DNA of 64,000 bases from Ohtaekwangia sp036786105 (GCF_036786105.1 NZ_DAIQRQ010000014.1:1-64000), one strand, 5' to 3'. Positions 53,584 to 63,231 are shown, counted from the stretch's first letter. Notes: a model not told the origin generated them from the letters alone. Made by a program: numbers and translations.

Positions 53584-54615
53584 TTAATACGGATTGAGCT
53601 TCTTCTTGTTCTTGCCTTTGTACTTGATGAGGTTGGGATAATTCTCACCATAGTGAGGGTTCTGTTTTTTGTAGATGGGATGCACGCGACTTCTGTACTC
53701 ACGATTACCATGGGCATGGTTCATCTGTGCATGACAGGTTTTAAGGAAACACCGGCGAAGCTCGGGTATGCGATAGGTAGCCCCTACGTTGATGTAAAAT
53801 GCATTGAGCTTATGCGTGATGCTGGGGCCGCCTTCAGGCATGTTAACCTTGTATCCCTTGAACTCATACGAAGGTCTTACAAAGAGTTTAAAGTACTCTG
53901 ACATCTCGCGCTCGACAGCAACCCCGAGGTTGAAAAATATACCCTTCTGAATGACGCTGTTGTCGAACTTCTTGCCGAGTTTATAACCACCGAGGTTGGC
54001 ATCTACCACAAGCAAATATTCATTGTAACGGTAAACCGAAGCTCCAAACATGAGGAAGTACTTCTTCAGGAAGAAGCTTGAAACTTCCGGAGAAAAGTTA
54101 CTGATCCTATCGCTATACCGGGTGGCCCGGAAATCACCTACATGGGTATATTCGAACGAATATCCTCCCCCAATTCTATATCGGTTAAACTCTACATGAA
54201 GCGTGGCACGGAGTGGAATGTTAAAGGATTTACTCTTGAAGCCGATCTTGGCGGTATCAGAGTTCACCAGAAATGCTCCCGGCTGCACGGTATTACCCGA
54301 TGACTGCACACGGTTAACCCAATTGGAATATCCGGACGATACACTGGCGGGTCTGAACAACTTGGGCGTGGAGTCGGGATTCTGCAATATGCCAAACCCA
54401 TCGAGCTTATGTTTAAATGGCATGCTGCCATAGCCTGTGCTAAGACCAAACGTGACCTTGCTTAATATCTTTCGAAGAGCACCGGTGCCCTGGCGCTTGA
54501 TGTAAAAGTTTTCCAGTGGTATAGAGGCATCTTTCTCATTCTCGTATTGAGCGAGCACTTGTGTTGCCGGTATAAGAACGGCGATAAGCAGGGCGGTTGC
54601 AGCGTAACGCTTCAA
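53584..54615 (-). CDS. Outer-membrane beta-barrel-like hypothetical protein
   Basis: The 343-residue protein has a signal peptide ending near VLAQ and alternating amphipathic strands with aromatic girdles (FNRYRIGGGYSFEYTHV, FFNLGVAVEREMSEYFKLFV, NAFYINVGATYRIPE), so it is probably an outer-membrane barrel of about 10-12 strands. A basic C-terminal tail rich in Lys, Asn and His follows (NPHYGENYPNLIKYKGKNKK), which is unusual because barrels normally end in an aromatic residue. I recognise no family. Confidence 0.8.
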   Translation of the reverse strand: MKRYAATALLIAVLIPATQVLAQYENEKDASIPLENFYIKRQGTGALRKILSKVTFGLSTGYGSMPFKHKLDGFGILQNPDSTPKLFRPASVSSGYSNWVNRVQSSGNTVQPGAFLVNSDTAKIGFKSKSFNIPLRATLHVEFNRYRIGGGYSFEYTHVGDFRATRYSDRISNFSPEVSSFFLKKYFLMFGASVYRYNEYLLVVDANLGGYKLGKKFDNSVIQKGIFFNLGVAVEREMSEYFKLFVRPSYEFKGYKVNMPEGGPSITHKLNAFYINVGATYRIPELRRCFLKTCHAQMNHAHGNREYRSRVHPIYKKQNPHYGENYPNLIKYKGKNKKKLNPY

Positions 54616-54867
54616 AAAAATGGGGTTAAGCTCCTAAAGTTAAAAAATGTAAGCCGTTCATCCTCTGGCTTTTGAGGATTAAAGGTAAGCTAATTTCAGC
54701 AATCATCCTATACCCGGATATCCATCCGCTAGCTAACTGGCTTATTTGGTGGAACCAGTTGCCGTCTGAAAGGTTTACTGACGACCACCTCTTGTTGTTA
54801 ACTATATTTCCTGCATGTAAAGGAGTATTCACCTGGAGCTTGTATACAATATACTGCGGCATAGCAT

Positions 54868-56319
54868 TCAATAATATCGATAAGGCGCGTTCGTACTTTC
54901 CAACGATGAAAAGGTATGAAAAAGTGTTTGTCCTTTCTGCACCTTATAGGTAAAATTATGCGAGGTGGAATGCTGCTCGTCTGCTTTCAGCGTGAGTGTC
55001 ACGGTGTTTGCTCCCTCTTTCAGGGGCACGCGGGTATAATAAATGCTATGTGGCAATGTTTGCCAGTTGCGTGTATCAGCTTTCTCGGTCATCGCATTTA
55101 CCAGGCCGAGCACAGCACCTAAACCTTCATCTTCTTTCCGTACGCTTTGCTCTGTTACTTTCTTCATCGCGGCACGGAGCAATCCTTTGCTAAACTCCTG
55201 CATCATCCGTTTCTTCAGGCTATAAAAAGCAACCTTGTTAATATCTTCCGCAAGTTCTAATGTATAGGTGTTGCTGTCGAGCTGCACGGTGCCTGTGTTA
55301 TAATATACCGACCGCTCTACATACCTGGGAAAGGCGACCCGAAACACCTGCAGTTTTTTGAGGTCGGATTGTTTCTTATGATCGTCTTCTTCGAGTTGAA
55401 ACGGAAATGCAAGGCCAAGCTCAGGGTTGGTAAACACCACACCATTGTTACCAACAGGGTCGATCACAAAATTAACGCTCCACTCATTCTTTACCGGTCC
55501 CAGTCCGTTATGCCAGAAGAACACCAGCTCTGCATCAGGCTTCACGGGCGTATAATCCTGTAGACCAAACTTCTCTTTGTATTGCTCGGCTTCGTCTTGA
55601 AAGCCCGTCCAGTAAGCTGTGTTGATCAGATCGTACTTGAGCTGCTGTGGTACCTGCATACCAAACATTTTTGCATAATCGTTCTCGTATATTTCTACGG
55701 CATTACGGTAGGCTATAAATGCATTGTTATAATCGTTATCCGATTGATATACGATGCCCATCAGCGTGTTGATAAATGCATCGCGCTGATACTTCTCCTC
55801 AGCGGAATATTTATCACTCAACTGGTTGAGTCGTATGCTTAACCTGCGACATTCCACCAGTGCTTCTTCGTGCTGGTTCATCTTCAGGTAATTAATGGCT
55901 TTGAAATATAGTACCATCAAATGTTCATGATCTTCACCGTGGTAGGTAGTGATGGTAGGATTGGTGAAATAGGAAGCGGCTTCGTTTAAATAGTTGATGT
56001 GATAATCTTCACCAAACAAAAAAGCTTTCTCGAAATACTCATTACTTTGTTCGTAACGACCGAGTATTGATAACAACAGTCCGTTGTTTACCATGTACAG
56101 AAAACGGGCGCGGCCTTGCTCCTGCTTGCTGTTCTTCTCCAGTGTAGTGAGTGCCTGTTGCAGATCGCCCCGTTCAAACTCGTTATTGAAATTGAAATTC
56201 TTCTGGTAGTAGCTGGCACAGGCCGACACCATCAGTATGGTGCTGAACAACCATGCGCCTCGCACAAAAGTATTTCTATACTTCTGCCGGTCAACATGCT
56301 GTGCTTTGCTATCGCTCAT
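54868..56319 (-). CDS. COG3014-like lipoprotein with TPR region
   Basis: The 483-residue protein has a delayed signal segment with lipobox VSAC (Cys34), then TPR-like helices (residues 45-230: NNGLLLSILGRYEQSNEYFE, KAINYLKMNQHEEALVECRR) and a beta-rich C-terminal half with LVFFWHNGLGPVKNEWSV. It resembles COG3014 proteins, which often sit beside LpoB. It lies 27 bases downstream of the LpoB-like gene, so they likely form one operon at the outer membrane. Its function is unknown. Confidence 0.85.
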   Translation of the reverse strand: MSDSKAQHVDRQKYRNTFVRGAWLFSTILMVSACASYYQKNFNFNNEFERGDLQQALTTLEKNSKQEQGRARFLYMVNNGLLLSILGRYEQSNEYFEKAFLFGEDYHINYLNEAASYFTNPTITTYHGEDHEHLMVLYFKAINYLKMNQHEEALVECRRLSIRLNQLSDKYSAEEKYQRDAFINTLMGIVYQSDNDYNNAFIAYRNAVEIYENDYAKMFGMQVPQQLKYDLINTAYWTGFQDEAEQYKEKFGLQDYTPVKPDAELVFFWHNGLGPVKNEWSVNFVIDPVGNNGVVFTNPELGLAFPFQLEEDDHKKQSDLKKLQVFRVAFPRYVERSVYYNTGTVQLDSNTYTLELAEDINKVAFYSLKKRMMQEFSKGLLRAAMKKVTEQSVRKEDEGLGAVLGLVNAMTEKADTRNWQTLPHSIYYTRVPLKEGANTVTLTLKADEQHSTSHNFTYKVQKGQTLFHTFSSLESTNAPYRYY

Positions 56320-56346
56320 GGTTGCTGGGAAGGCGACAAAATCAGA

Positions 56347-56919
56347 TCAGTTCTTCACGAGTTTTTTGATCTCATCCTGACCATACCAGATGCGCTTGCT
56401 CGTCTCAATGTCGGTCAGGAATAATGTAGTAATATAGTTCACAACACGCTTTCGGTTGTTGGTGTCGGTTTCAGAAGTCATCTCACCAAACAGCATCAGG
56501 TCTGCACCAATTTCTTTTCCAAATTGTTTGGCCGTTGCCGAAGAGGCAAAATCCTGCTGCTCGGTGCGTTCCGTTCTAAGTTTATCCCGAAAGTCGCCTG
56601 ACTCCACAATCTCGGCAATCGCCGAGTTATGGATTACCATTTCAAACTTCTTTACATAATTATCGGCATCAATATGCTCGGAAGTTTTATTACGGATAGG
56701 GCCCATTACAATAACCGGCTTACGCCCTAATTGCCTGGCGTAATCTTTAAATGTTTGTGAATCGAAAAGATCATAAATCATTTTGTCAGCTACCATTCGT
56801 GAATCGGTATCGTTCCATCGCCCGCTAAGATCTATAGCAGTAGTAGGTTCTACGCGAGTAACCGTACGGGAGCAGGATGCAAAAATTACCAGGAAGAATA
56901 CAGGCAAGAATTTAGACAT
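56347..56919 (-). CDS. Penicillin-binding protein activator LpoB-like lipoprotein
   Basis: The start at 56919 (MSKFLPVFFLVIFASC) gives a lipobox Cys16. The globular domain contains DLSGRWNDTDSRMVADKMI and VIVMGPIRNKTSEHIDADNY, matching the LpoB/YcfM family that activates a bifunctional peptidoglycan synthase from the outer membrane in enterobacteria. A Bacteroidota partner is not established. The downstream gene is the COG3014-like lipoprotein, a pairing also seen elsewhere. Confidence 0.88.
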   Translation of the reverse strand: MSKFLPVFFLVIFASCSRTVTRVEPTTAIDLSGRWNDTDSRMVADKMIYDLFDSQTFKDYARQLGRKPVIVMGPIRNKTSEHIDADNYVKKFEMVIHNSAIAEIVESGDFRDKLRTERTEQQDFASSATAKQFGKEIGADLMLFGEMTSETDTNNRKRVVNYITTLFLTDIETSKRIWYGQDEIKKLVKN

Positions 56920-57019
56920 AGCGGTAAATTTCAGAGGCAAACTTCAAAAATCCTGCCGAAGATACGCAGAAAGGTATTGCCATGTTACGGGTACAGGGAG
57001 CAGTTGTTGCAGGCGGTGA

Positions 57020-57676
57020 TCAACGGACGGCTTTCAGGTTCCTGATCACTTCTTTAGGATCAGCAGCAGAGAAAACAAAGTTACCAGCCACCAGCACATC
57101 GGCACCGGCATCGAGTAAGGCCTTGGCATTCTGCTGGTTTACACCACCATCAATCTCAATCAGCGCAGAAGAATTTGCTTCCAGAATCATACGCTTAAGG
57201 GCGGCTACTTTCGTATAGGTATGCTCGATAAACTTTTGCGCACCAAAACCCGGATTTACCGACATCATACAAACCATGTCAATATCGGCAATGATGTTTT
57301 CCAACACAACAATGGAAGTGTGCGGGTTAATAGCAACACCTGCCTTGCAACCCAGCGCTTTGATCTGCTGAATATTGCGATGAAGGTGCGGGCATGCTTC
57401 CACGTGAACCGAGATGATCTCCGCTCCTGCTTTTTGGAAAGCCTCCACGTATCGCTCCGGCTGCATAATCATCAGGTGAACATCCAATGGTTTGCGGGCA
57501 TGACGCTTTACTGCCTCCACCACAGGCAAGCCCATTGATATATTGGGAACGAAGACTCCGTCCATGATATCAACGTGTATCAGGTCGGCTTCACTTTCAT
57601 TGAGCATGGTAATCTCACGCTGCAGGTTCGCGAAGTCTGATGCCAGTATGGAAGGAGCAACAAGGGGTCGGGTCAT
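57020..57676 (-). CDS. rpe: Ribulose-phosphate 3-epimerase
   Basis: The ATG at 57676 (MTRPLVAPSILASDF) gives 218 residues, the normal length. The TIM barrel shows the family metal and catalytic residues: Ser/Asp in APSILASDFANL, HVDIMDGVFVPN, LDVHLMI with His, MSVNPGFGAQKF, and IEIDGGVN. It interconverts ribulose-5-phosphate and xylulose-5-phosphate in the pentose phosphate pathway. It lies 20 bases downstream of the MetZ-like gene on the same strand. Confidence 0.97.
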   Translation of the reverse strand: MTRPLVAPSILASDFANLQREITMLNESEADLIHVDIMDGVFVPNISMGLPVVEAVKRHARKPLDVHLMIMQPERYVEAFQKAGAEIISVHVEACPHLHRNIQQIKALGCKAGVAINPHTSIVVLENIIADIDMVCMMSVNPGFGAQKFIEHTYTKVAALKRMILEANSSALIEIDGGVNQQNAKALLDAGADVLVAGNFVFSAADPKEVIRNLKAVR

Positions 57677-57696
57677 GATAAATATACTATATGTGG

Positions 57697-58875
57697 TTAA
57701 CGGGAAGCGATGATAGCCTGATCGATATCGTTGATAATATCTGAAACATCTTCGAGCCCTACCGCAATGCGTATAAGCCCCGGTGTTATACCCACAGCTG
57801 CCCGTTCTGCATCGGTAAGTTTGGAATGTGTAGTGGATGCCGGGTGAATGCATATTGTGCGTGTATCACCCAGATTCGGCGTGTGCGATATCAGCTTCAG
57901 TGCATTCAGGAATTTACGTCCCTGCTCAACACCGCCCTTTACTTCGAAGGTCACTAATCCTCCACCGAGCTTCATTTGTTTTTTTGCCAGTGCATGCTGC
58001 GGGTGCGATGGCAGGAAAGGATACTTTACAAGTACAACATCCGGATTTTTCTCCAGGTGTGTAGCGATCGTCAACGCATTCTGGCAATGACGTTCCATCC
58101 GTATAGCAAGTGTTTCCAGACTCTTCGACAACGTCCACGCATTGAATGGAGACATCGCCGGACCGGTATGCCGCGTAAAGAACCGAATCTCTTTGATCAG
58201 TTCTTTTGTGCCTAGTATAGCACCACCGATCACGCGGCCCTGGCCATCCATAAATTTAGTAGCTGAGTGGGTAATGATATGTGCGCCCCATTTGGCAGGC
58301 TGCTGAATATAGGGCGTAGCAAAACAGTTGTCTACGTTGAGAATAAGCTTGTGTTTGGCGGCAAGCTTTCCAAGCCATTCCAGATCAATAAGGTCGAGTG
58401 CCGGGTTTGACGGAGTCTCTACGAAGATCATCCGCGTATTCGGCTGGATCTTCGCTTCCCAGGTTTCCGGTTCATTTACATCGGCATAGCTATGCGAAAT
58501 GCCAAACTTCGGGAAGATGATATTCAATATCTGGTGCGTTGATCCGAATACTGAACGACAGGCCAGTACATGATCGCCGGAACGCAACAACGCCGCCATG
58601 CTGCTATACATCGCGGCCATGCCGGAAGCCGTGGCAATACCATCTTCTGTTCCCTCCAATCGGCACAGCTTATCGATAAACTCATTGGTATTGGGATTTG
58701 AATACCGGCTATAAATATTACCAGGAATCTCATCGGCAAACATAGCGCGTGCCTGTTCGGCATCATCAAATACAAAGCTTGATGTGAGGTACAGCGGCAC
58801 AGAGTGTTCACGAAACGGTGTGCGCGGATGTTGTGCGCGTATAGCTTCCGTCTCAAAATTTCTTTTTTCTTCCAT
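57697..58875 (-). CDS. Trans-sulfuration PLP enzyme, MetZ-like
   Basis: The 392-residue Cys/Met-metabolism PLP enzyme has the Schiff-base Lys in HSATKFMDGQG, the SGMAAMYSS and YSRYSNPN substrate segments and a C-terminal THSKLTDAERAAVGI. The closest recognisable relatives are O-succinylhomoserine sulfhydrylases (MetZ), which make homocysteine; cystathionine gamma-synthase activity is hard to exclude. Length is typical. It is followed by rpe, and preceded by the OsmC gene on the same strand. Confidence 0.92.
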   Translation of the reverse strand: MEEKRNFETEAIRAQHPRTPFREHSVPLYLTSSFVFDDAEQARAMFADEIPGNIYSRYSNPNTNEFIDKLCRLEGTEDGIATASGMAAMYSSMAALLRSGDHVLACRSVFGSTHQILNIIFPKFGISHSYADVNEPETWEAKIQPNTRMIFVETPSNPALDLIDLEWLGKLAAKHKLILNVDNCFATPYIQQPAKWGAHIITHSATKFMDGQGRVIGGAILGTKELIKEIRFFTRHTGPAMSPFNAWTLSKSLETLAIRMERHCQNALTIATHLEKNPDVVLVKYPFLPSHPQHALAKKQMKLGGGLVTFEVKGGVEQGRKFLNALKLISHTPNLGDTRTICIHPASTTHSKLTDAERAAVGITPGLIRIAVGLEDVSDIINDIDQAIIASR

Positions 58876-58936
58876 GAATCAAAATATACTCGTAGGGAAT
58901 CGTAATTATAAAAGAATGTTATGAGAAGATTATGAA

Positions 58937-59356
58937 CTATCGAATCACTTCCAGACTGTATGTGATCTTAGCCGTCTTCTCCAGTGTTTTGGCAACAGAG
59001 CAGTATTTCTCTACCGAGAGGCTCACGGCTTTCTCAGCTTTATCCTGGTCTATATCTCCAAAGAGCTTGAAGTGTGCATGCACTTCGGTATAGAGTGATG
59101 GTGTTGCATCTTTCTCACGTTCGCCGGTTATGGTGATCTGTATATCTTTCAGATCCTGGCGCTGCTTTTTCAGAATGCTCACCACATCAATGGAGCTGCA
59201 ACCACCCATTGCGGCCAGCAGCATCTGCATCGGGCGCATGCCCAGGTTTGACCCACCCGCCTCAGGCGATGAATCCATTTGTACCGTGTTCCCGGCTTCG
59301 TTACGGGCTTCCATGTGGAAGGCATCATTCAAGCGGCGTAATTCAATTTTTATCAT
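58937..59356 (-). CDS. OsmC-family peroxide/thiol-stress protein
   Basis: The ATG at 59356 (MIKIELRRLND) gives 139 residues, the normal OsmC/YhfA length. Two conserved cysteines are visible in AAMGGCSSIDV and VEKYCSVAKTL, the peroxidatic and resolving pair of OsmC/Ohr-like proteins. It overlaps the upstream symporter gene by four bases (ATGA) on the same strand, so the two are coupled. Confidence 0.92.
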   Translation of the reverse strand: MIKIELRRLNDAFHMEARNEAGNTVQMDSSPEAGGSNLGMRPMQMLLAAMGGCSSIDVVSILKKQRQDLKDIQITITGEREKDATPSLYTEVHAHFKLFGDIDQDKAEKAVSLSVEKYCSVAKTLEKTAKITYSLEVIR

Positions 59357-60741
59357 ACGTATTCTTCTCCCTTCACTGGCCATACAAGGCTTCCGATCAC
59401 CATTCCGATCAGGCTAACAAGTGTTGCCGGAACAAGGCTTGGCCATGTCGTTTCAAAGGCTTCAAAGATAATCCAAGTTATCATACCGAGCACCATCGAT
59501 AGTAAAGCTCCGTTGCTGTTGGATCGTTTCCAGTACAAACCCAGCGTGAGCGGAACAAACAACGACACGAGACTCAGGATGGATGACTCTCCTACCAGTT
59601 CGTAGATGTTCGAACGTAAACATGCCATCACGGTTGCCACGAGCGCAAAAAGCAACACCGATATTTTGGTAAGCACCAGAAATTGTTTGTCGCTATAGCG
59701 ATGTTTGATCAATGGCTTTACCAGGTTCTCGGAAAAGATAACGGCCGGTGCCAGAATTGCAGAGCTCGTAGTACTCATGATAGCGGACAACAATGATCCG
59801 AAAAAAAGTATCTGGATGGGCAGCGTAGTGTGCTGAAGCACCATGTTCGGCAGGATAAGCTGTGTATCGCCGTTGATTTGGTCCGGGTATAAATGCTTTG
59901 TGCAAAGGCTAATGAACAACGGCAGCATGGCGATAGTGAGATATAGTATAGCAGCGTAGTAACATGACCATATAGCGGTTTTAACTGAGCCGGACGACAT
60001 GGCGCGCTGAAATACATCCTGTGATGGTAATGACCCTAATCCAAGTACCGACCAGGCAGCGATATAGGCAACAATCTCTTTGAAATCGGCAGGAGGAAAA
60101 AACTGTCTGTCCTTTTCCGGAAATTCGCTTAGCACAACGGACACACCACCCGCTTTTTCAGCGAGTACAAACGCCAGCACAAACATGCCGGCAATAATGA
60201 TAATACTTTGAATGAAGTCGGTTACCGATATAGCCCACATACCCCCGGCATAGGTATAGACGGTTACAATCACAGAGCTCAACACCACGCCTTGCCACGT
60301 AGGTATACCAGTAACAACGTTCAGGATCAATCCCATGGCAACGAGTTGTGCCGCAATATAGCCGAGATAGGGAACGGCCAGGAAAAAACTGGCCGTGAGT
60401 TCTGTAGTTCTGCCGTAACGTACTTTGAAGTAATCTCCCAGCGTGAGGAGATTCATGTTATATAATTTGCGTGCGTAGAATAATCCAAACAGGATAAGGC
60501 ATAGCGCTGCGCCAAATGGATCTTCGATTACGGCAAATAAACCACCTTGAAGAAATTGAGAAGATGCACCAAATACGGTTTCTGAGCCGAACCAGGTAGC
60601 GAACAATGCAGCGGAGCTTAACACAATGGGTAGGCTTCTGCCGGCCAGCATAAAGTCTCCGGAGTTTTTGACCTTTCGTGACGCCCAAAAACCAATGGCG
60701 ACAGTAACGGCGAGATAAGCAATGATCGAAAGGAGTAGCAA
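59353..60741 (-). CDS. Sodium:solute symporter (SSS) family protein
   Basis: The protein has 13 predicted helices and SSS motifs: SRKVKNSGDFMLAGRSLP after TM1, WFGSETVFGASS, and GMWAISVTDFIQ. A TTG at 60741 gives about 462 residues; a GTG at 60789 would add 16. I prefer the TTG because a TACCTTTA -7-like element lies just upstream (about 60755-60762). SSS proteins import solutes with sodium; the substrate is unclear. It is coupled to the OsmC gene downstream. Confidence 0.88.
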   Translation of the reverse strand: MLLLSIIAYLAVTVAIGFWASRKVKNSGDFMLAGRSLPIVLSSAALFATWFGSETVFGASSQFLQGGLFAVIEDPFGAALCLILFGLFYARKLYNMNLLTLGDYFKVRYGRTTELTASFFLAVPYLGYIAAQLVAMGLILNVVTGIPTWQGVVLSSVIVTVYTYAGGMWAISVTDFIQSIIIIAGMFVLAFVLAEKAGGVSVVLSEFPEKDRQFFPPADFKEIVAYIAAWSVLGLGSLPSQDVFQRAMSSGSVKTAIWSCYYAAILYLTIAMLPLFISLCTKHLYPDQINGDTQLILPNMVLQHTTLPIQILFFGSLLSAIMSTTSSAILAPAVIFSENLVKPLIKHRYSDKQFLVLTKISVLLFALVATVMACLRSNIYELVGESSILSLVSLFVPLTLGLYWKRSNSNGALLSMVLGMITWIIFEAFETTWPSLVPATLVSLIGMVIGSLVWPVKGEEYV

Positions 60742-60817
60742 TTCTTTACACTTGGAACATAAAGGTAAATTGTTTCTTACAGACCTCACAGAATTACATA
60801 GATAAATGTAGAATGAG

Positions 60818-61131
60818 TCTGGAAGTCCGAAGACCGAAAAAGTCCGGAAGATATACTAGCAGCTCGTAGCTATTTAAATCCAGTGGCACGAAGGAACACA
60901 AGGAAGACGCAGAGTTACACAAAGAGAGTTATACGCCTATCAACTCTCATTCATCCCAATGGCTAGTGCGAATAGCCCGCAGCTATTTCAAGAATATAAG
61001 GAACATGGATCAACGAATGACGAGGTCAAACACCCACTTCCCAATCACACTCATCCAGCAGGCGACAGCTAGCAGCTCACAGCTATTTCAAAAATATCGA
61101 TCAAGGAACACCGATCAACGAATGACGAAAT
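60818..61131. repeat. Intergenic mosaic of dispersed repeat modules A, B, C
   Basis: The 398-base gap between the symporter (start at 60741) and DUF5777 (stop at 61140) contains an A module (60818-60857), B modules (60853-60875, 60961-60987, 61065-61088) and C modules (60990-61026, 61092-61131). A further segment (60885-60925) reads like ACACAAGGAAGACGCAGAG, and GAGAGTT/AACTCTC (60924-60948) forms a hairpin whose loop holds CGCCTAT. No gene is supported. Confidence 0.7.
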
Positions 61132-61139
61132 ATATCCTG

Positions 61140-62033
61140 CTATTTTTTCTTTTTTAACTGAAACGTTCTGGTTACGTTAAAGCCCAGGTGTATATCTCCA
61201 TTAAAGAAATCGCCTTTTGTTTCGGTAATGAAGGTTCGTTCGGTGAGGCTTGAGGTATTGGTAACTACTAATTGAAACACGTGGCCTCCGGTTTCGATAT
61301 CTACACCAAAGCCGAGGGAGTTATAGCGTTTGCTGCCGGCTTCAAATACACTGTTATCAGGTGGATCGAGGCGGTAATAATACTCGGTTGTAAGGGCTAC
61401 GCTTCGGGTAAGTTTCAATCTTCCGCCAACACCGATAGCAACCTGGTTGTTCTTTTCTTTGGTTTGATCAACCGCATTTTTGTGAATAAACGTTGGCATT
61501 AATTGCAGTGAAAGGTTTGAGGTGATCTTGCGGGCAATAAGCGCCTGTGCTGTATAGGCAAGGCGATCTACTGTTTTAAAGCCTTCCGGCTCGCTGCCTT
61601 TTTTTGGAGATATACTATAGGCCGTTCCTCCCAGTAAGGTCATGGTAAACGGAAACGGGTTGCTGCCTGTACGCTGCCGTAGCAATTTATACTTTACATA
61701 ACCATCCATAATCTTGTCGGCCGAGTTACGACCAATACTCACAGAGAGATTATCGGTGATACCATAATCTAACCCAAGACGCACATAAGCCTGATCCAAG
61801 CCGTACATCTCATATAAACCATCATTAATTTTACCGAAGCGGTGCGCGAATATAAATTCGAGTGTACCTGCATTTTTGGTTTCTATACTATGGCCATTTA
61901 CCAGGCGTGTGCCTTTAAAGGTAGCGATGGTATAATCGGTTTGCGGACTATCCTTTTCCAGTTCCTTCAGCAGATCATCCTGCGCCATGGAAATAAAAGG
62001 AAGAAGAAAGAAGAGTAAAAATAATTTCTGCAT
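61140..62033 (-). CDS. DUF5777 beta-barrel outer-membrane protein
   Basis: The 297-residue protein has a signal peptide (MQKLFLLFFLLPFISMAQ) followed by alternating strand-rich segments: TLEFIFAHRFGKINDG, LDQAYVRLGLDYGITDNLSV, FPFTMTLLGGTAYS, NLSLQLMPTFIHKN, and the C-terminal IHLGFNVTRTFQLKKKK. These match DUF5777, a Bacteroidota outer-membrane family often found near cytochrome-like and YceI genes, as here. The function is unknown. Confidence 0.88.
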   Translation of the reverse strand: MQKLFLLFFLLPFISMAQDDLLKELEKDSPQTDYTIATFKGTRLVNGHSIETKNAGTLEFIFAHRFGKINDGLYEMYGLDQAYVRLGLDYGITDNLSVSIGRNSADKIMDGYVKYKLLRQRTGSNPFPFTMTLLGGTAYSISPKKGSEPEGFKTVDRLAYTAQALIARKITSNLSLQLMPTFIHKNAVDQTKEKNNQVAIGVGGRLKLTRSVALTTEYYYRLDPPDNSVFEAGSKRYNSLGFGVDIETGGHVFQLVVTNTSSLTERTFITETKGDFFNGDIHLGFNVTRTFQLKKKK

Positions 62034-62042
62034 AGGGTTTAC

Positions 62043-62585
62043 TTAAAGGGGTCTGTAATTAAAATCTACGGTTACTTCCACCTGTTGGGCAATGTTCTGC
62101 CACACAATCTGCGGTACTTTGATATTATAGTCGAGTAGCTTTACAGTAAATTTCGATTTCAGCACCAGGATGTTGTCTTTGACTTCTGCTGTACCCGGAA
62201 AAGTTACATCGCGCGTAACACCGTGAATGGTTAATTTCCCTATAGCCTTTACCTGCTGTACTCCTGATGCCTCAGGATTAAAACCTTCGATCTTTCCCTG
62301 AAAAGATGACTTCGGAAATTTCTCCGATTCCATATATTTTTCATTGAAGTGTACCTGCATCAGTCGCTTTTCGAATTGAAAATCCTTGATGTTCATCAGA
62401 TAGGCAACATCCCCTTTCTTGGCGTCAAAGATGCTGGTAACTTTATTGTTAGCTGCTGCTATATCTTCAATTACACCATCAGAAAAGAAAGAGACATTTC
62501 CCTTCTCAATAAAGTACCGTTGTTGGCTACGGCCGGCATGCGACAAAACGATTAAAGCTAATGACAGTATATATGTAAGCCTCAT
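62043..62585 (-). CDS. YceI-family periplasmic protein
   Basis: The ATG at 62585 (MRLTYILSLALIVLSHAG) opens a signal peptide. The lipocalin-like YceI fold follows: FFSDGVIEDIAAANNKVTSI, MNIKDFQFEKRLMQVHFN, FPKSSFQGKIEGF, and GKLTIHGVTRDVTFPGTAEV, the family core. Members bind polyisoprenoids or other amphiphiles. It is nine bases from the DUF5777 gene on the same strand, so the two are an operon. Confidence 0.93.
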   Translation of the reverse strand: MRLTYILSLALIVLSHAGRSQQRYFIEKGNVSFFSDGVIEDIAAANNKVTSIFDAKKGDVAYLMNIKDFQFEKRLMQVHFNEKYMESEKFPKSSFQGKIEGFNPEASGVQQVKAIGKLTIHGVTRDVTFPGTAEVKDNILVLKSKFTVKLLDYNIKVPQIVWQNIAQQVEVTVDFNYRPL

Positions 62586-62729
62586 AATCAGCAAATCAAC
62601 AAAAAAAATATTGAGGTTTGTAAATAAAATCGACCATGCTTATCTATCTGCTGCTCTTTATTTGACCGCACAAAATACAGCTGTGCAAACCGGGTGAGTA
62701 TCTCCATGCGTACGAACACGAAACTTAGG

Positions 62730-63098
62730 TTAGTTATCAAGCGCACCCTGTTGTATCCAGCAGTAAATTGTTTGGCGCTCTTCCTGCGTTATGCTTCCTA
62801 CACGTGGCATCTTATCCGGATCGGTTAATGGCAGGGTGATTCTGCGTTGCACTTCACTCTTCTTTTCCTGTAAATTACTGAGCACGGTCCAGTCGGGCAG
62901 GCCCGTACCACTTACATGACATCCTTCTATGGCGCACTTAGTTTGAATAATGGGAACTACATTGGCAGAGTAACTTATCGTGGCAGAATTGTCACACGAC
63001 ACAATAAAAGATGAACCAATATTATGGTCTACACATGCTTCTGTTATATACAGCAAAAAGATAAGGAGTATGCATGTTTTTAGTATACTTTTCTTCAT
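62730..63098 (-). CDS. c-type cytochrome-like lipoprotein with CX4CH
   Basis: The start at 63098 (MKKSILKTCILLIFLLYI) gives 122 residues with a lipoprotein-like signal (TEAC). The central KCAIEGCHVSG motif is a CX4CH variant; such four-residue spacing is seen in Bacteroidota one-heme domains related to cytochrome c. The Met near the C terminus (LPLTDPDKMPRVGS) could be the distal ligand. It lies upstream of YceI/DUF5777 on the same strand, 145 bases away, so all three may function together in the periplasm. Confidence 0.8.
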   Translation of the reverse strand: MKKSILKTCILLIFLLYITEACVDHNIGSSFIVSCDNSATISYSANVVPIIQTKCAIEGCHVSGTGLPDWTVLSNLQEKKSEVQRRITLPLTDPDKMPRVGSITQEERQTIYCWIQQGALDN

Positions 63099-63231
63099 AA
63101 TAAAAAGATAAGAAAAATTTTCAATTGCAAGTACGACTATAAACTCCAATGTGCGATGTTTTGCATTTTGTTTTGCGTTGTAAAAAAAAGTATGGAATAA
63201 ACTACCCGGCATGCTCTGAAAAAGGGAATCG

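Noticed and set aside
54626..54871. 81-codon minus-strand open frame between the barrel and COG3014 genes
   Set aside because: No domain or signal and overlaps the end of the neighbouring gene; likely chance.
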